A stretch of DNA of 51,921 nucleotides from an uncultured Elusimicrobia bacterium (GTDB lineage Bacteria; Elusimicrobiota; Elusimicrobia; Elusimicrobiales; UBA9959). Position numbers and translations under genes: made by a program. The stretch spans positions 1-51,921 of the forward strand of contig CAIXBR010000028.1 in the NCBI GenBank assembly GCA_903917735.1, read 5' to 3'. Below, in pieces: positions 7,303 through 15,154 of the stretch; position 1 is the first letter of the stretch, and every line of letters starts with the position of its first letter. The notes below the pieces were generated by a model that was not told the origin of the DNA, did no database searches, and was given only the letters and a program-made list of their open reading frames with translations.

Positions 7303-9528
7303 ATGACGACAACAGAGAATATTTCTTCACCAGCACCGAAGATTGAGTTGGCGGATGCGTGGGGCGGGATGGCGGCTATGCTGGTGGCGCTGCCCTCGGC
7401 CATAGCATTCGGCGTAGCCATGTACGCGCCGCTCGGGCCCGGCTTCTTAGGCGCCGGCGCGCTTGTGGGTATTATAGGGACCGTGGCCGTAGGGCTGCTG
7501 GCTCCGGCCCTTGGCGGCGCCCCGCGGCTGATCTCTGCTCCCTGCGCGCCGGCGGCGGCCGTAATGGCGGCGCTGTGCGCCCGACTGCTGGCCGGCGGCG
7601 CGTCCGCGGAAAGCGTCATCGTTTCCCTCGTTCTTGTCGGGCTGTTCTCCGGCATACTGCAGGCGGTTTACGGCGCGCTCGGCGGCGGGCGCCTGATAAA
7701 ATACATTCCCTATCCGGTTGTGACCGGGTATATGAGCGGGGTCGGCCTGCTGATAATGTTCAAGCAGATCGGCCCGTTCCTCGGGCTTGCGAAGGAGGTC
7801 TCCCCGCTGGCCGGGTTGTTCTCCCCAGGAGCCTGGCAATGGCCCGCGCTTTGCGTGGCTCTTGTCACGGTAGCGGTTACTGTAGCGGCGCCGCGCCTTA
7901 CAAAAAAAGTTCCGGCGGCCATACTGGGCCTGGCGGCCGGCATAGCGGCGCACTTCGCGGCGGGGCTAGTCCGCCCCCAATTGCTGGCGCTGGAGGCCAA
8001 CCCATTCATTATCGGCGTCATCTCCACCAGCCCGGGCGTCATTTTTAAGGGCATCGTTTCCAATTTCGGCGCGCTGCGCCTTATGGGCGCGCGGGAGATA
8101 TACCTGCTTGTCGGTCCGGCGCTCACGCTGTCCGTCCTCCTTTCCATCGATACGCTTAAAACCTGCGTAGTCACCGACTCCCTTGTCCGCTCCCGCCACG
8201 ATTCCAACCGGGAACTGACGGGCCAGGGCGCCGGCAACATCGCCTCCGCCCTGCTGGGCGGCATGCCGGGCGCCGGCACCATGGGCGCCACCATGGTAAG
8301 CCTGGCCAGCGGCGGCCGTACCCGCGGCGCGGGTTTATTCGAAGGCGCTTTCGCCCTGATAGCCGCGCTAGCGCTGGGCAGCGCCATAGGACGTATCCCG
8401 CTAGCCGCTCTGGCCGGGATATTGGTAGTTGTGGGAGTGCGCATGATAGACCGCTCCAGCGTGCGGCTGGTCCTGCGCCGCGCCACCATGCTGGATTTCG
8501 CCGTTATCGTGGCGGTGGTCGGCACGGCGCTGGCGGTGGACCTTATAGCGGCCGCCGGAGTGGGCATAGCCCTCTCCATCCTGCTTTTCATCCGCGAGCA
8601 GATGCGCAGCAGCGTTATCCGGCGCAAAGCCACCGGTGCGGAACTGTCCTCAACGCAGCAGCGCCTGCCGGGGGAACGCGCGGCGCTGACCGCCCGCGGC
8701 GCCGAAACGCTTGTGGTAGAGCTGCAAGGCAGCCTGTTCTTCGGCACCACCGACCAGTTGTTCTTGGAAATAGAGAGCGACATGCGCTCCTGCCGGCGCC
8801 TTATCCTGGACATGCGCCGCGTCACCTCGGTGGACTTCACGGCCGTGCATATGCTCGAGCAGGTGGGGGCCATGCTGGCGGAGCGCGGCGGCTCGCTCGT
8901 CTTCTCCCATCTGCCGGTCAGCCTGCCCACCGGACAGGACCTGCGGGCTTATTTCAAACATCTTAAGCTGACCCATCATGAGGGCGCGGGGCGTGTTTTT
9001 GAAACCCTTCATGACGCGCTTGAATGGGCCGAGGACTGCGCCATAGAAGAGGCCGGCCTGGAGCGCCCGGCCCCCGAAGAGCTCCTGGACCTTTCGCAGA
9101 TAGATTTTTTGCGCGAGATAGACTCAGCCTCTCTGGAGGGGCTGCGCTCGGTCTTTGTAGAGCGCCATGTGGAAGCCGGCAAGCACTTGTTCGCCCGTAA
9201 TGGCCAGGGCGAGGAGCTTTTCCTCATCCGCCGCGGGCGCGTGCGCATAGTGCTGCCGCTGAAAGAAACCCACCGCCAGCATCACCTTGCCGTTTTCGGG
9301 CCGGGCGACTTCTTCGGCGAGGTGGCTTTCCTGGTCCGCGCGCTGCGCACGGCCGACGCCATCGCCTTGATCGACACCGACCTCTACGTCATCGGCCGGG
9401 AGGCTTTCGACGCCATCTCGCGCCGGGACCCCGCTGTCAGTGCTGTGTTCTACCAGCGCCTCGCCAGCGTGGAGGCGGTGCGCCTGCGCGAGGCCGACCG
9501 CGAACTGCGCCGCCTGCAGGACAGCTGA
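7303..9528 (+). CDS. SulP anion transporter with STAS and cyclic-nucleotide-binding domains
   Basis: An inner-membrane anion permease of 741 residues. About 410 residues of SulP membrane domain (10-12 hydrophobic segments, starting ADAWGGMAAMLVALPSAIAF) are followed by a STAS domain (about 465-560; LILDMRRVTSVDFTAVHML). A C-terminal cNMP-binding domain (about 596-725) carries the family signature GPGDFFGEVAF. Known SulP proteins move sulfate, bicarbonate or dicarboxylates; the substrate here is not predictable. A fused cNMP domain implies gating by a cyclic nucleotide or similar ligand. I prefer the ATG at 7303 because the longer frame starts inside the likely -10 box. An SGNH lipoprotein gene begins 8 nt downstream, so the two are probably co-transcribed. 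Confidence 0.9.
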   Translation: MTTTENISSPAPKIELADAWGGMAAMLVALPSAIAFGVAMYAPLGPGFLGAGALVGIIGTVAVGLLAPALGGAPRLISAPCAPAAAVMAALCARLLAGGASAESVIVSLVLVGLFSGILQAVYGALGGGRLIKYIPYPVVTGYMSGVGLLIMFKQIGPFLGLAKEVSPLAGLFSPGAWQWPALCVALVTVAVTVAAPRLTKKVPAAILGLAAGIAAHFAAGLVRPQLLALEANPFIIGVISTSPGVIFKGIVSNFGALRLMGAREIYLLVGPALTLSVLLSIDTLKTCVVTDSLVRSRHDSNRELTGQGAGNIASALLGGMPGAGTMGATMVSLASGGRTRGAGLFEGAFALIAALALGSAIGRIPLAALAGILVVVGVRMIDRSSVRLVLRRATMLDFAVIVAVVGTALAVDLIAAAGVGIALSILLFIREQMRSSVIRRKATGAELSSTQQRLPGERAALTARGAETLVVELQGSLFFGTTDQLFLEIESDMRSCRRLILDMRRVTSVDFTAVHMLEQVGAMLAERGGSLVFSHLPVSLPTGQDLRAYFKHLKLTHHEGAGRVFETLHDALEWAEDCAIEEAGLERPAPEELLDLSQIDFLREIDSASLEGLRSVFVERHVEAGKHLFARNGQGEELFLIRRGRVRIVLPLKETHRQHHLAVFGPGDFFGEVAFLVRALRTADAIALIDTDLYVIGREAFDAISRRDPAVSAVFYQRLASVEAVRLREADRELRRLQDS

Positions 9529-9536
9529 AAACCAGT

Positions 9537-10328
9537 ATGAAAAAATACAACCGCATAAAGTGCGGGTTTACGCTTTTGGCCGCGCTGTTCGTTTCGTTCT
9601 CTTTTGTCTCCTGCAGAAAAGCGCCCAGGATCGGCAAGACGGAGCGCGTTCTGTTCGTAGGAAACAGTCTAACCTACGCTAACGACCTGCCGGGGGTTAT
9701 TGCGGGGCTGGCGAAATCGCGCAACTCCGCAATGGAGTACGCGATGTACGCTCCGGGAGCGTATACCCTGGCCCAGCATGCGGCGGACCCCAGGCTGCTG
9801 GAAATTATAAACAAGGGGCACTGGGACTTTGTAGTGCTGCAGGAACAAAGCCAGATCCCCGCTTTTCCCTGGGCTAAAACGCAGGTTTTCCCGTACGCGC
9901 AAAAGCTCAGCCAGCTGATCAGGGCTGCCAATCCAGGCGTTAACGTGGCCTTTTATCAGACCATGGCCAGGAAGAACGGTGACGCCCAGAACGCGCGCTA
10001 CTGCCCTGAAGTCGGCACTTACGACGGGATGCAGAAGAGGCTTAACGACGCCTACACCCAAATGGCACTAGAGAACCAGGGGGTTCTTGTCCCGGTGGGA
10101 GAGGTCTGGCAAAAGGTCCGCGCGCAGCATCCATCCCTGGACCTTTACAATGACGAAGTGCACCCTAACCCCGCCGGGACGTACCTGGCCGCCTGCGTTT
10201 TCTACGCAGTAATTTATGGGGACGATCCTGTGGGACTGCCCCACCCCTTTCAAATAAATCCTTTTATCGCCAGGTCCATGCAGAAATCGGCAAATGATGC
10301 TGTAAAGCCAGGCCAGCCGCCGCTTTGA
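9537..10328 (+). CDS. SGNH/GDSL-type hydrolase, putative lipoprotein
   Basis: The 263 residues start with a basic-hydrophobic signal ending FSFVSC, so Cys26 could be lipidated. The SGNH blocks are visible: GNSLT (42-46) holds the nucleophile Ser, and NDEVHPNPAGTY (about 205-216) holds the catalytic Asp and His. The family hydrolyses esters of sugars, lipids or peptidoglycan; the substrate is unknown. It would sit at the cell envelope. It starts 8 nt after the SulP gene, indicating one operon. Confidence 0.8.
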   Translation: MKKYNRIKCGFTLLAALFVSFSFVSCRKAPRIGKTERVLFVGNSLTYANDLPGVIAGLAKSRNSAMEYAMYAPGAYTLAQHAADPRLLEIINKGHWDFVVLQEQSQIPAFPWAKTQVFPYAQKLSQLIRAANPGVNVAFYQTMARKNGDAQNARYCPEVGTYDGMQKRLNDAYTQMALENQGVLVPVGEVWQKVRAQHPSLDLYNDEVHPNPAGTYLAACVFYAVIYGDDPVGLPHPFQINPFIARSMQKSANDAVKPGQPPL

Positions 10329-10344
10329 ACCGGATCCCGGTATG

Positions 10345-10371
10345 TTGCGCGCAATTCAAGGTTAGTATAAT
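10345..10371 (+). promoter_or_regulatory. Putative promoter upstream of the SDR gene
   Basis: A perfect TATAAT lies at 10366-10371 with a TTGCGC at 10345-10350 (15-nt spacer, short). A transcript start near 10378 would leave a leader of about 65 nt before the ATG at 10443. That leader contains a 15-codon frame starting at 10380, whose significance is unclear. Confidence 0.4.
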
Positions 10372-10442
10372 TCGTTTAAATGAAGGCGAAGGACTTAAAA
10401 TGCGGGAGCCGCGTTCCCGGCTTATAGAACGGATATTCAATT

Positions 10443-11147
10443 ATGAGCTATTTTCTGAAAGATAAAATAGTCATTGTGACAGGCGCGTCGGAAGGTATAG
10501 GGCTTGAAGTGGCGCGCCTGCTGGCCGCCGGCGGGGCCAAGGTGGTGCTGGCCGCGCGCTCAGCGGAGAAGCTGAAAAAAGCCGCTGCGGAACTGGCGGG
10601 CTCCGTTGCGTTGCCGGCCGACCTGCGCAAGCCGGAAGACATAAAGAGCCTGATCGCCGGCACCATGCAGCGCTTCGGCAGGATAGACATACTAGTAAAT
10701 AACGCCGGGCAGGGTATTTACGGCCCGCTCGAAAAAATAGACCTCGCCGCTTACCGGCGGGTCATGGACTTGAACGTGTTCTCCGTGGCGGACCTGATCC
10801 AGCAGGTCATCCCCATAATGCGCAAACAGGGCGGCGGCAGGATAATCAATGTAAGTTCGATGGTCTCAAAGAACTGCTACCCCAACCTTTCCGCCTATGC
10901 CTCCACCAAGTACGCCTTGAACGCGCTTTCGCTGACCGCGCGCAAGGAACTGGCTGGTGACGGTATCGTGGTCAGCGTAATGCACCCCAAAATGACGGCT
11001 ACGCGCTTCGGCGTGAACGCGGTGGGCGGCAACCCGGCCGACAGCAGGGCGGACGGGCAGCGCGCGCCCAGGGTGGACACCGCCCTGGAAGTGGCTGAAA
11101 AGACGGTCAAACTGATAGAGAGCGGCGAAGCCGAAGCGAACATGTGA
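10443..11147 (+). CDS. Short-chain dehydrogenase/reductase
   Basis: The 234-residue Rossmann oxidoreductase has the cofactor motif TGASEGIG (13-20), NNAG (about 88-91), the catalytic Ser in INVSS and the YASTK active-site pair (Tyr about 151, Lys about 155). The Arg in AARS after the second strand suggests NADP(H), which is inference. The substrate cannot be read. The stop codon overlaps the GTG start of the cupin gene (GTGA), so the two are translationally coupled. Confidence 0.88.
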   Translation: MSYFLKDKIVIVTGASEGIGLEVARLLAAGGAKVVLAARSAEKLKKAAAELAGSVALPADLRKPEDIKSLIAGTMQRFGRIDILVNNAGQGIYGPLEKIDLAAYRRVMDLNVFSVADLIQQVIPIMRKQGGGRIINVSSMVSKNCYPNLSAYASTKYALNALSLTARKELAGDGIVVSVMHPKMTATRFGVNAVGGNPADSRADGQRAPRVDTALEVAEKTVKLIESGEAEANM

Positions 11148-11620
11148 CTATGGATATCACCGCTGAAGAACTGATACGGCTGTACGGCCTTGAGCCGCAT
11201 CCGGAGGGCGGCTTTTTCAGGGAGAGTTACAGGTCCGAGGGAAAAACAGGCGGCAAGAATTTCTGCACGGCTATATATTTCCTGCTCCCGGCCGGACACA
11301 GGTCCCGGCTGCACCGTATAAAGTCGGACGAGCTCTGGCATTTTTACCTCGGCGGGCCGCTGACCGTAGCAAGCATATCCACCGACGGGCGCGTAGCGCG
11401 CGCCGTGCTGGGCGGAGATGCGGCCGCTGGCGGGAGAGTGCAGCACATGGTGCCTGCCGGCTGCTGGTTCGGCGCTTATCCCGAAGAGGGGACCGCTTTT
11501 TCGTTCGTGGGCTGTACCGTAGCCCCGGGCTTTGACTTCTCCGACTTGGAACTGGGGGAGCGCGCCGCCCTTGTTGAACAATTTCCGCAGGCAAAAGAGC
11601 TGATAGAAAAACTCACCTGA
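11144..11620 (+). CDS. Cupin_5 (DUF985) family protein
   Basis: The 158-residue protein is a single-domain cupin: GLEPHPEGGFFRESYRS (near 10-26), YFLLPAGHRSRLHRIKSDE with the metal-site His/Glu pattern, WHFYLGGPL, and VPAGCWFGA as the second cupin box. Members are structurally characterised, but most have no proven function. An ATG at 11150 is an alternative start. The GTG at 11144 is chosen because it overlaps the SDR stop codon, suggesting coupling. A 41-residue membrane peptide gene follows. Confidence 0.85.
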   Translation: MTMDITAEELIRLYGLEPHPEGGFFRESYRSEGKTGGKNFCTAIYFLLPAGHRSRLHRIKSDELWHFYLGGPLTVASISTDGRVARAVLGGDAAAGGRVQHMVPAGCWFGAYPEEGTAFSFVGCTVAPGFDFSDLELGERAALVEQFPQAKELIEKLT

Positions 11621-11639
11621 AAAACCAGAGGAGTTCTGG

Positions 11640-11765
11640 ATGAAAACGCGGGTGCCCCTATATTTTCCTGGCTGGGCGGCGCTGCTTTTCACGCTGGGCG
11701 TCTGGCGCAGGCTTGAGCCCGCGCGCGGCGCCCACACCTGCGACGCGCTGGAAATGGTCAGTTGA
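11640..11765 (+). CDS. Small membrane peptide, 41 residues
   Basis: The ATG at 11640 is preceded by AGAGGAG about 7 nt upstream, a good ribosome binding site. The frame runs 41 codons to TGA and encodes one likely transmembrane helix (YFPGWAALLFTLGVW, about 8-22). An arginine-rich segment and a short tail follow. It starts 19 nt after the cupin stop codon and ends 15 nt before a strong terminator. No family is recognised. It could be a real small protein or the remnant of a larger one. Confidence 0.45.
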   Translation: MKTRVPLYFPGWAALLFTLGVWRRLEPARGAHTCDALEMVS

Positions 11766-11780
11766 AGCCAGCAAACGAAA

Positions 11781-11804
11781 AACCGCCGGTTTCCCGGCGG
11801 TTTT
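11781..11804. terminator. Bidirectional terminator
   Basis: A 9-bp perfect stem AACCGCCGG (11781-11789) / CCGGCGGTT (11794-11802) with a 4-nt loop is followed by T on the plus strand and by an A-run upstream. It separates the convergent SDR/cupin unit and the baeRF gene. Confidence 0.85.
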
Positions 11805-11829
11805 ATAGTTAAGCCGCTGACACAGTCTT

Positions 11830-12987
11830 TTAGTATCTGAAGATGGCCGCCGTAGGCGCCAGCCCGGGCATCCGGTCAGGTTCCAGCGCATACACCTGCC
11901 CGGCGTGGTCCAGCGTGCGCGCCGCGCACAGCTCCAGCAGTTCCAAGTCGGAGGTTTCCGGCTTCTCATGTACGTCCACCACCCCTGACTCGTAGTCGAA
12001 AAACCCCCAGCACTGGTCCTTTGAAGAGACGAACAGGGCGGCCACCCGGCCGTCGTTGGCGGCCTGGAGGATGGTCTTCAGGTGGTTAGAGGCCTTGGGT
12101 GTGCCCTGCAAGCGCTCGAACTGCTTCACGGCCTTGCGCGCCCCTTCCTCGAAGCCCGGTTTCACTATCTCCCAGCCTTTGTCCTTAAGCTCTTCGGGTT
12201 TCAGCTCAGAAGGGTTGCCCGTTATGCGCCCTTCCTGCAGCTGCGGGTAGGTACTGGCTTTTTCGTAGATGCGGGTAAGGTAGTCTACCCCGGCCAGCAC
12301 CAGCGGGCCGCCGGCGCTGTTAAGCACCGCGTTGACCGCTTTGTTGACGTTGTGGAAATAGACGAGGATGTTGTCCTTGTTCTCGTCCGAGTCTTCGGCG
12401 TGCCCGTGGAACATCCCGGTCTGGCCACGGCCCCCGCCGTGTCCTTCGGTCTGGGCGTGGTACTGCAGTTGTTTTTCCTTAGGATTCAGTTCCAGCAACT
12501 CGGCTATCCCCTTCGGGGCCTGCCGCAGGTCCACCTCAGCTACGCTGTAGCGGCTGCACTGGTACAGTTTTGCCGACCGCTGGCTCAGCGCCAGTACGCA
12601 GAACCTGCCGTCCTCGGAGAAGAGCGGCAGCAGCTGCTTCACACAGAACCTGTCGCCCACGGCCGCCAGCTCGTTGAAGTTAAGCGGCAGCGTATAGGCG
12701 CGCTTGATCTTTTTCGACAGGAATACCGCCAGGCCGCCGCTCTGGTACTGCCAGAACATGTGGTCCTCAAGCATGGGCTGCGCCGGCGCCATCAGGGTGG
12801 TGACCTCGTAGGGCCTAAGGCCCGATGCCGCCAGTTTCCGTTCCGCCTCGCGCAGCAGTTTCCTGTACCTTATCGGATTTTGTTTCGTCTCTATACTGCC
12901 CTTCACCGTGGGCATATAGATGGAAACGCACGGCCCCGTCCTTTCGTCCGTTAATTCCTTCAGTTCCTCTCTCTTCATTAAAAGCAT
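11830..12987 (-). CDS. baeRF-family protein (archaeo-eukaryotic release factor-like)
   Basis: The 385 residues match the bacterial aeRF1-like family: an opening LTDERTGPCVSIYMPT (about 11-26) and a central GGPLVLAGVDYLTRIYEKAS-type segment. The C-terminal half contains DGRVAALFVSS and TLDHAGQVYALEPDRMPG. A His/Gly-rich linker sits in the middle (TEGHGGGRGQTGMFHGH). baeRF proteins are proposed to act on stalled ribosomes; an exact role is unproven. A second start three codons in (MKREEL, 12978) is possible. The protein is cytoplasmic, with no obvious partner next to it. The preceding 128 bp hold no other gene. Confidence 0.8.
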   Translation of the reverse strand: MLLMKREELKELTDERTGPCVSIYMPTVKGSIETKQNPIRYRKLLREAERKLAASGLRPYEVTTLMAPAQPMLEDHMFWQYQSGGLAVFLSKKIKRAYTLPLNFNELAAVGDRFCVKQLLPLFSEDGRFCVLALSQRSAKLYQCSRYSVAEVDLRQAPKGIAELLELNPKEKQLQYHAQTEGHGGGRGQTGMFHGHAEDSDENKDNILVYFHNVNKAVNAVLNSAGGPLVLAGVDYLTRIYEKASTYPQLQEGRITGNPSELKPEELKDKGWEIVKPGFEEGARKAVKQFERLQGTPKASNHLKTILQAANDGRVAALFVSSKDQCWGFFDYESGVVDVHEKPETSDLELLELCAARTLDHAGQVYALEPDRMPGLAPTAAIFRY

Positions 12988-13115
12988 AGCATCCCCCTGT
13001 TATTAGCAAAGAGGTTAGCAGAGCAGCATGTTGATTGACGTACCCCTCACCCAAGAAGAGCATACAATATTTTAAGGTGTAAATTACGAGCCGCCAGAGC
13101 GATGTTAGAGTCCAC

Positions 13116-13550
13116 TTATTTGTTATCTTTGAAAGAGAATTTGGCGTGGCTGAAATAGCTGAGGATAGCGCACAGAAGAGTAACCAGCAATCCCGCGGAT
13201 TTCGGGGAAAAACGGAATATTTCCACAAATACCGGCAGTAAAATTATGCTCAACGCTATTGTAAAGGCGTAAGTGGCGCAGAATCTAAAAAATTCCATAA
13301 ACTTCAGCCGCCCTTTGGAAACGGATCTAAAAGTAATGCGCCGGTGCATAATATAAGCGCTCAATACGGCGACAATACTGGACACGAAGATGGCGGACAT
13401 ATAGGCCAGTCGCCTGGAAGCGAATAATGCCGCAAAGCCGGTGTCAAAAGCGACAAATACTCCGTAGCCAAAAAATGTGTTCCACCCGCCCACAATAAGG
13501 AACCTGACCTTGCGTGCATGGTCTGGAATCCTGTTCAAAAGTTTATCCAT
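13116..13550 (-). CDS. GtrA-family membrane protein
   Basis: The 144-residue protein has four hydrophobic segments and the GtrA signature VRFLIVGGWNTFFGYGVFVAFD near its start and FSHAKFSFK at the end. GtrA proteins are thought to help flip undecaprenyl-linked sugars for O-antigen or wall glycosylation, usually beside a GtrB-type glycosyltransferase. The frame stays open further upstream, but that would overlap the preceding gene. MDKLLNRIP at 13550 gives the normal family length. The region is visibly lower in GC than its neighbours. It is the last gene after a glycosyltransferase remnant and a methyltransferase on the same strand. Confidence 0.85.
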   Translation of the reverse strand: MDKLLNRIPDHARKVRFLIVGGWNTFFGYGVFVAFDTGFAALFASRRLAYMSAIFVSSIVAVLSAYIMHRRITFRSVSKGRLKFMEFFRFCATYAFTIALSIILLPVFVEIFRFSPKSAGLLVTLLCAILSYFSHAKFSFKDNK

Positions 13551-13645
13551 TTTACGGTCCGGTCTTTTTAAGCGTCCGCTAGTAGACAGTGCCGATAAAT
13601 TTGTCTGCGACCCAGGAAAATTAAGCTGTACATGGCGAAACTTGT

Positions 13646-14575
13646 CTATTGCTTGCTGAAACTTGCGAGACACCCTATCTTTCTCGCTATATGCGAATGG
13701 GATTTACAGTCGTCGCCTTTGCAGGCGATGATCCGGAACCCTTCCCTCAGCAGAAGTTCAGCCAGGGATTTTTCATTGTAATAATTGATATGCTCGTGAA
13801 GCTTTGCAAATCCCCATCGGGGGAATCTTCCCAGCAAAAGCCTGGAGACCGTAGAGATACAATCGCACAAAACGACCATCGTGCCCGCCCCGGCGATTAT
13901 ATGCAGATATCTTTCATAAGCAGCGCTGGCCCAATTGGGAGGTATTGGATAATTTTCAAAGGGGACCTCAAAATAAAAAAATGTAGTACCTTGTACAAGT
14001 TGCTTTATTTTACCCAGCATTCCAGAAGGGTCGGAACAGTGCTCTAACACATGGCACAGCATTATAAGGTCATACCTGTGGTCATGAATATTGCCGTCAT
14101 TAAGTTTTACCGTGCCCGGCAGCGGAAGAACATCGGACAGTTCGTAGACGTATTTGTTTGCGCCTATGCCTTCGGGGATAAACTGGCCCTTGTCCCCGCC
14201 GTAATCAAGGACGTTTACAATTTTGCTGTTGTCCAAATGCGGCAGTATCATGCCGGAGACGAAATCCTTTCTGTTTTTTATCTCATCGGCATTGTGTCCG
14301 ATTCCGTCGTTATCCTTCCTTCTATACCAGAATTCGTGCCTATGTCTTGCCAGATAATACGATTCGCCTCTGTAGTTGCGGTAAAGGGCTGCGGTTTCTT
14401 TTTCGTCATACCTAAGATCGAAGTATCTGAAAGTGCAGTTTCCGCATTCCACCAGTTTGCAAAACCGGAGCGCATTTTGTCCTAAGACATAATCGCTTAT
14501 AAACGGCGCTACAATAGCCGGGAATGATCTGTTTTCTCGGGAGTTACAACAGGGACATCTATCTATTGCATACAT
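13646..14575 (-). CDS. Zinc-finger C-methyltransferase-like SAM methyltransferase
   Basis: The 309 residues begin with a metal-binding pattern (CPCC near residue 7 and CGNC near 48), as in sugar C-methyltransferases. A SAM domain follows: VLDYGGDKGQFIP as motif I, YDLIMLCHVLEHCSDP as motif IV with HVLEH, and a Tyr-rich C-terminus. Such proteins commonly act on nucleotide sugars or surface glycans. It lies between a truncated glycosyltransferase (14617-14709) and gtrA, consistent with a surface-sugar module. Codon use is AT-richer than in the flanking genes, suggesting transfer. The substrate is unknown. Confidence 0.75.
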   Translation of the reverse strand: MYAIDRCPCCNSRENRSFPAIVAPFISDYVLGQNALRFCKLVECGNCTFRYFDLRYDEKETAALYRNYRGESYYLARHRHEFWYRRKDNDGIGHNADEIKNRKDFVSGMILPHLDNSKIVNVLDYGGDKGQFIPEGIGANKYVYELSDVLPLPGTVKLNDGNIHDHRYDLIMLCHVLEHCSDPSGMLGKIKQLVQGTTFFYFEVPFENYPIPPNWASAAYERYLHIIAGAGTMVVLCDCISTVSRLLLGRFPRWGFAKLHEHINYYNEKSLAELLLREGFRIIACKGDDCKSHSHIARKIGCLASFSKQ

Positions 14576-14616
14576 ATAATTGCTTTAAGAGCGCGAACTG
14601 ACAAAAGCGGCCCCAT

Positions 14617-14709
14617 CTAAAAATTTATTCTTTTCTCTTCCACTACCAGAGGCTTTTTGGTTATCCTTATGGCGATACTCAGTATGTATTCGCCCACCAA
14701 GCCGATATA
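14617..14709 (-). pseudogene. C-terminal remnant of a GtrB/DPM1-type glycosyltransferase
   Basis: Reading the minus strand back from a stop at 14617-14619 gives YIGLVGEYILSIAIR, then KKPLVVEE. This is the conserved membrane-proximal C-terminus of family 2 polyprenyl glycosyltransferases. Upstream of about 14709 the reading frame stops resembling the family and meets a transposase fragment on the other strand. The catalytic domain is therefore lost. Together with gtrA at 13116-13550, it marks a broken GtrB-GtrA pair. Confidence 0.65.
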
Positions 14710-14933
14710 TCTGCCCCAAATGCAAACTGGAAATGAAGCCGGTGGCTGTTATCCTTAGCGACAAGGAACTAGTGCGGCTCTTAACCCATTTGGGCCTTCT
14801 CGCTGATTTCCCGAAGTTCAAGCCTGCCGCAAAAGCGCCGCAAACCTGCGGCCCGCAAGACGAAGACTGCCAGCCGGACCTGAAAGGCGACGTATACGAA
14901 GCAATAGAACGCGCCCCGGCTGACGACTGGTAA
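14706..14933 (+). pseudogene. C-terminal fragment of an IS91-like (Y2) transposase
   Basis: The plus frame reads YICPKCKLEMKPVAVI, then LVRLLTHLGL, to a TAA at 14931-14933. A CPxC knuckle followed by a hydrophobic strand and a short helix ending HLGL is the usual C-terminus of Y2/IS801-type transposases. The rest of the gene is absent: the left boundary falls inside the glycosyltransferase remnant. An ATG at 14733 could yield 66 residues but would be only the tail. The family assignment is moderate. Confidence 0.55.
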
Positions 14934-15045
14934 TATGAAAAGGGCCTTGCTTGCGTAAAAGGCCTCTGGTCCTTAGCGGACAGGTCTTTTAAGCTCTCAG
15001 TAATACCGCTATTATTGGAGCAATAGCGAAACGCAAGGAGGTCCT

Positions 15046-15138
15046 ATGACAAAGTATATTGGATTGGATATTCATTAGTCAACCTGTTCGTTTTGCGCAC
15101 AAGTTGGCGCTGGTGGTATACTTTGCGATAATGCGTAA
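15046..15138 (+). pseudogene. N-terminal remnant of an IS110-family transposase
   Basis: An ATG at 15046 with a good AAGGAGG ribosome binding site encodes MTKYIGLDIH, then an in-frame TAG (15076-15078), then STCSFCAQVGAGG and a stop at 15136-15138. YIGLDIH is the DEDD-fold start of IS110 recombinases, where Lys commonly follows the His. TAG is one base from the AAG lysine codon. The rest of the gene is missing. The ~110 nt upstream would correspond to the non-coding left end, which in the IS110 group encodes the bridge RNA. Confidence 0.6.
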
Positions 15139-15154
15139 GCGGATGTAATTTAGG

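Noticed and set aside
13551..13673. N-terminal extension of GtrA
   Set aside because: It would overlap the methyltransferase gene and adds no GtrA-like sequence. MDKLLNRIP gives the usual length.
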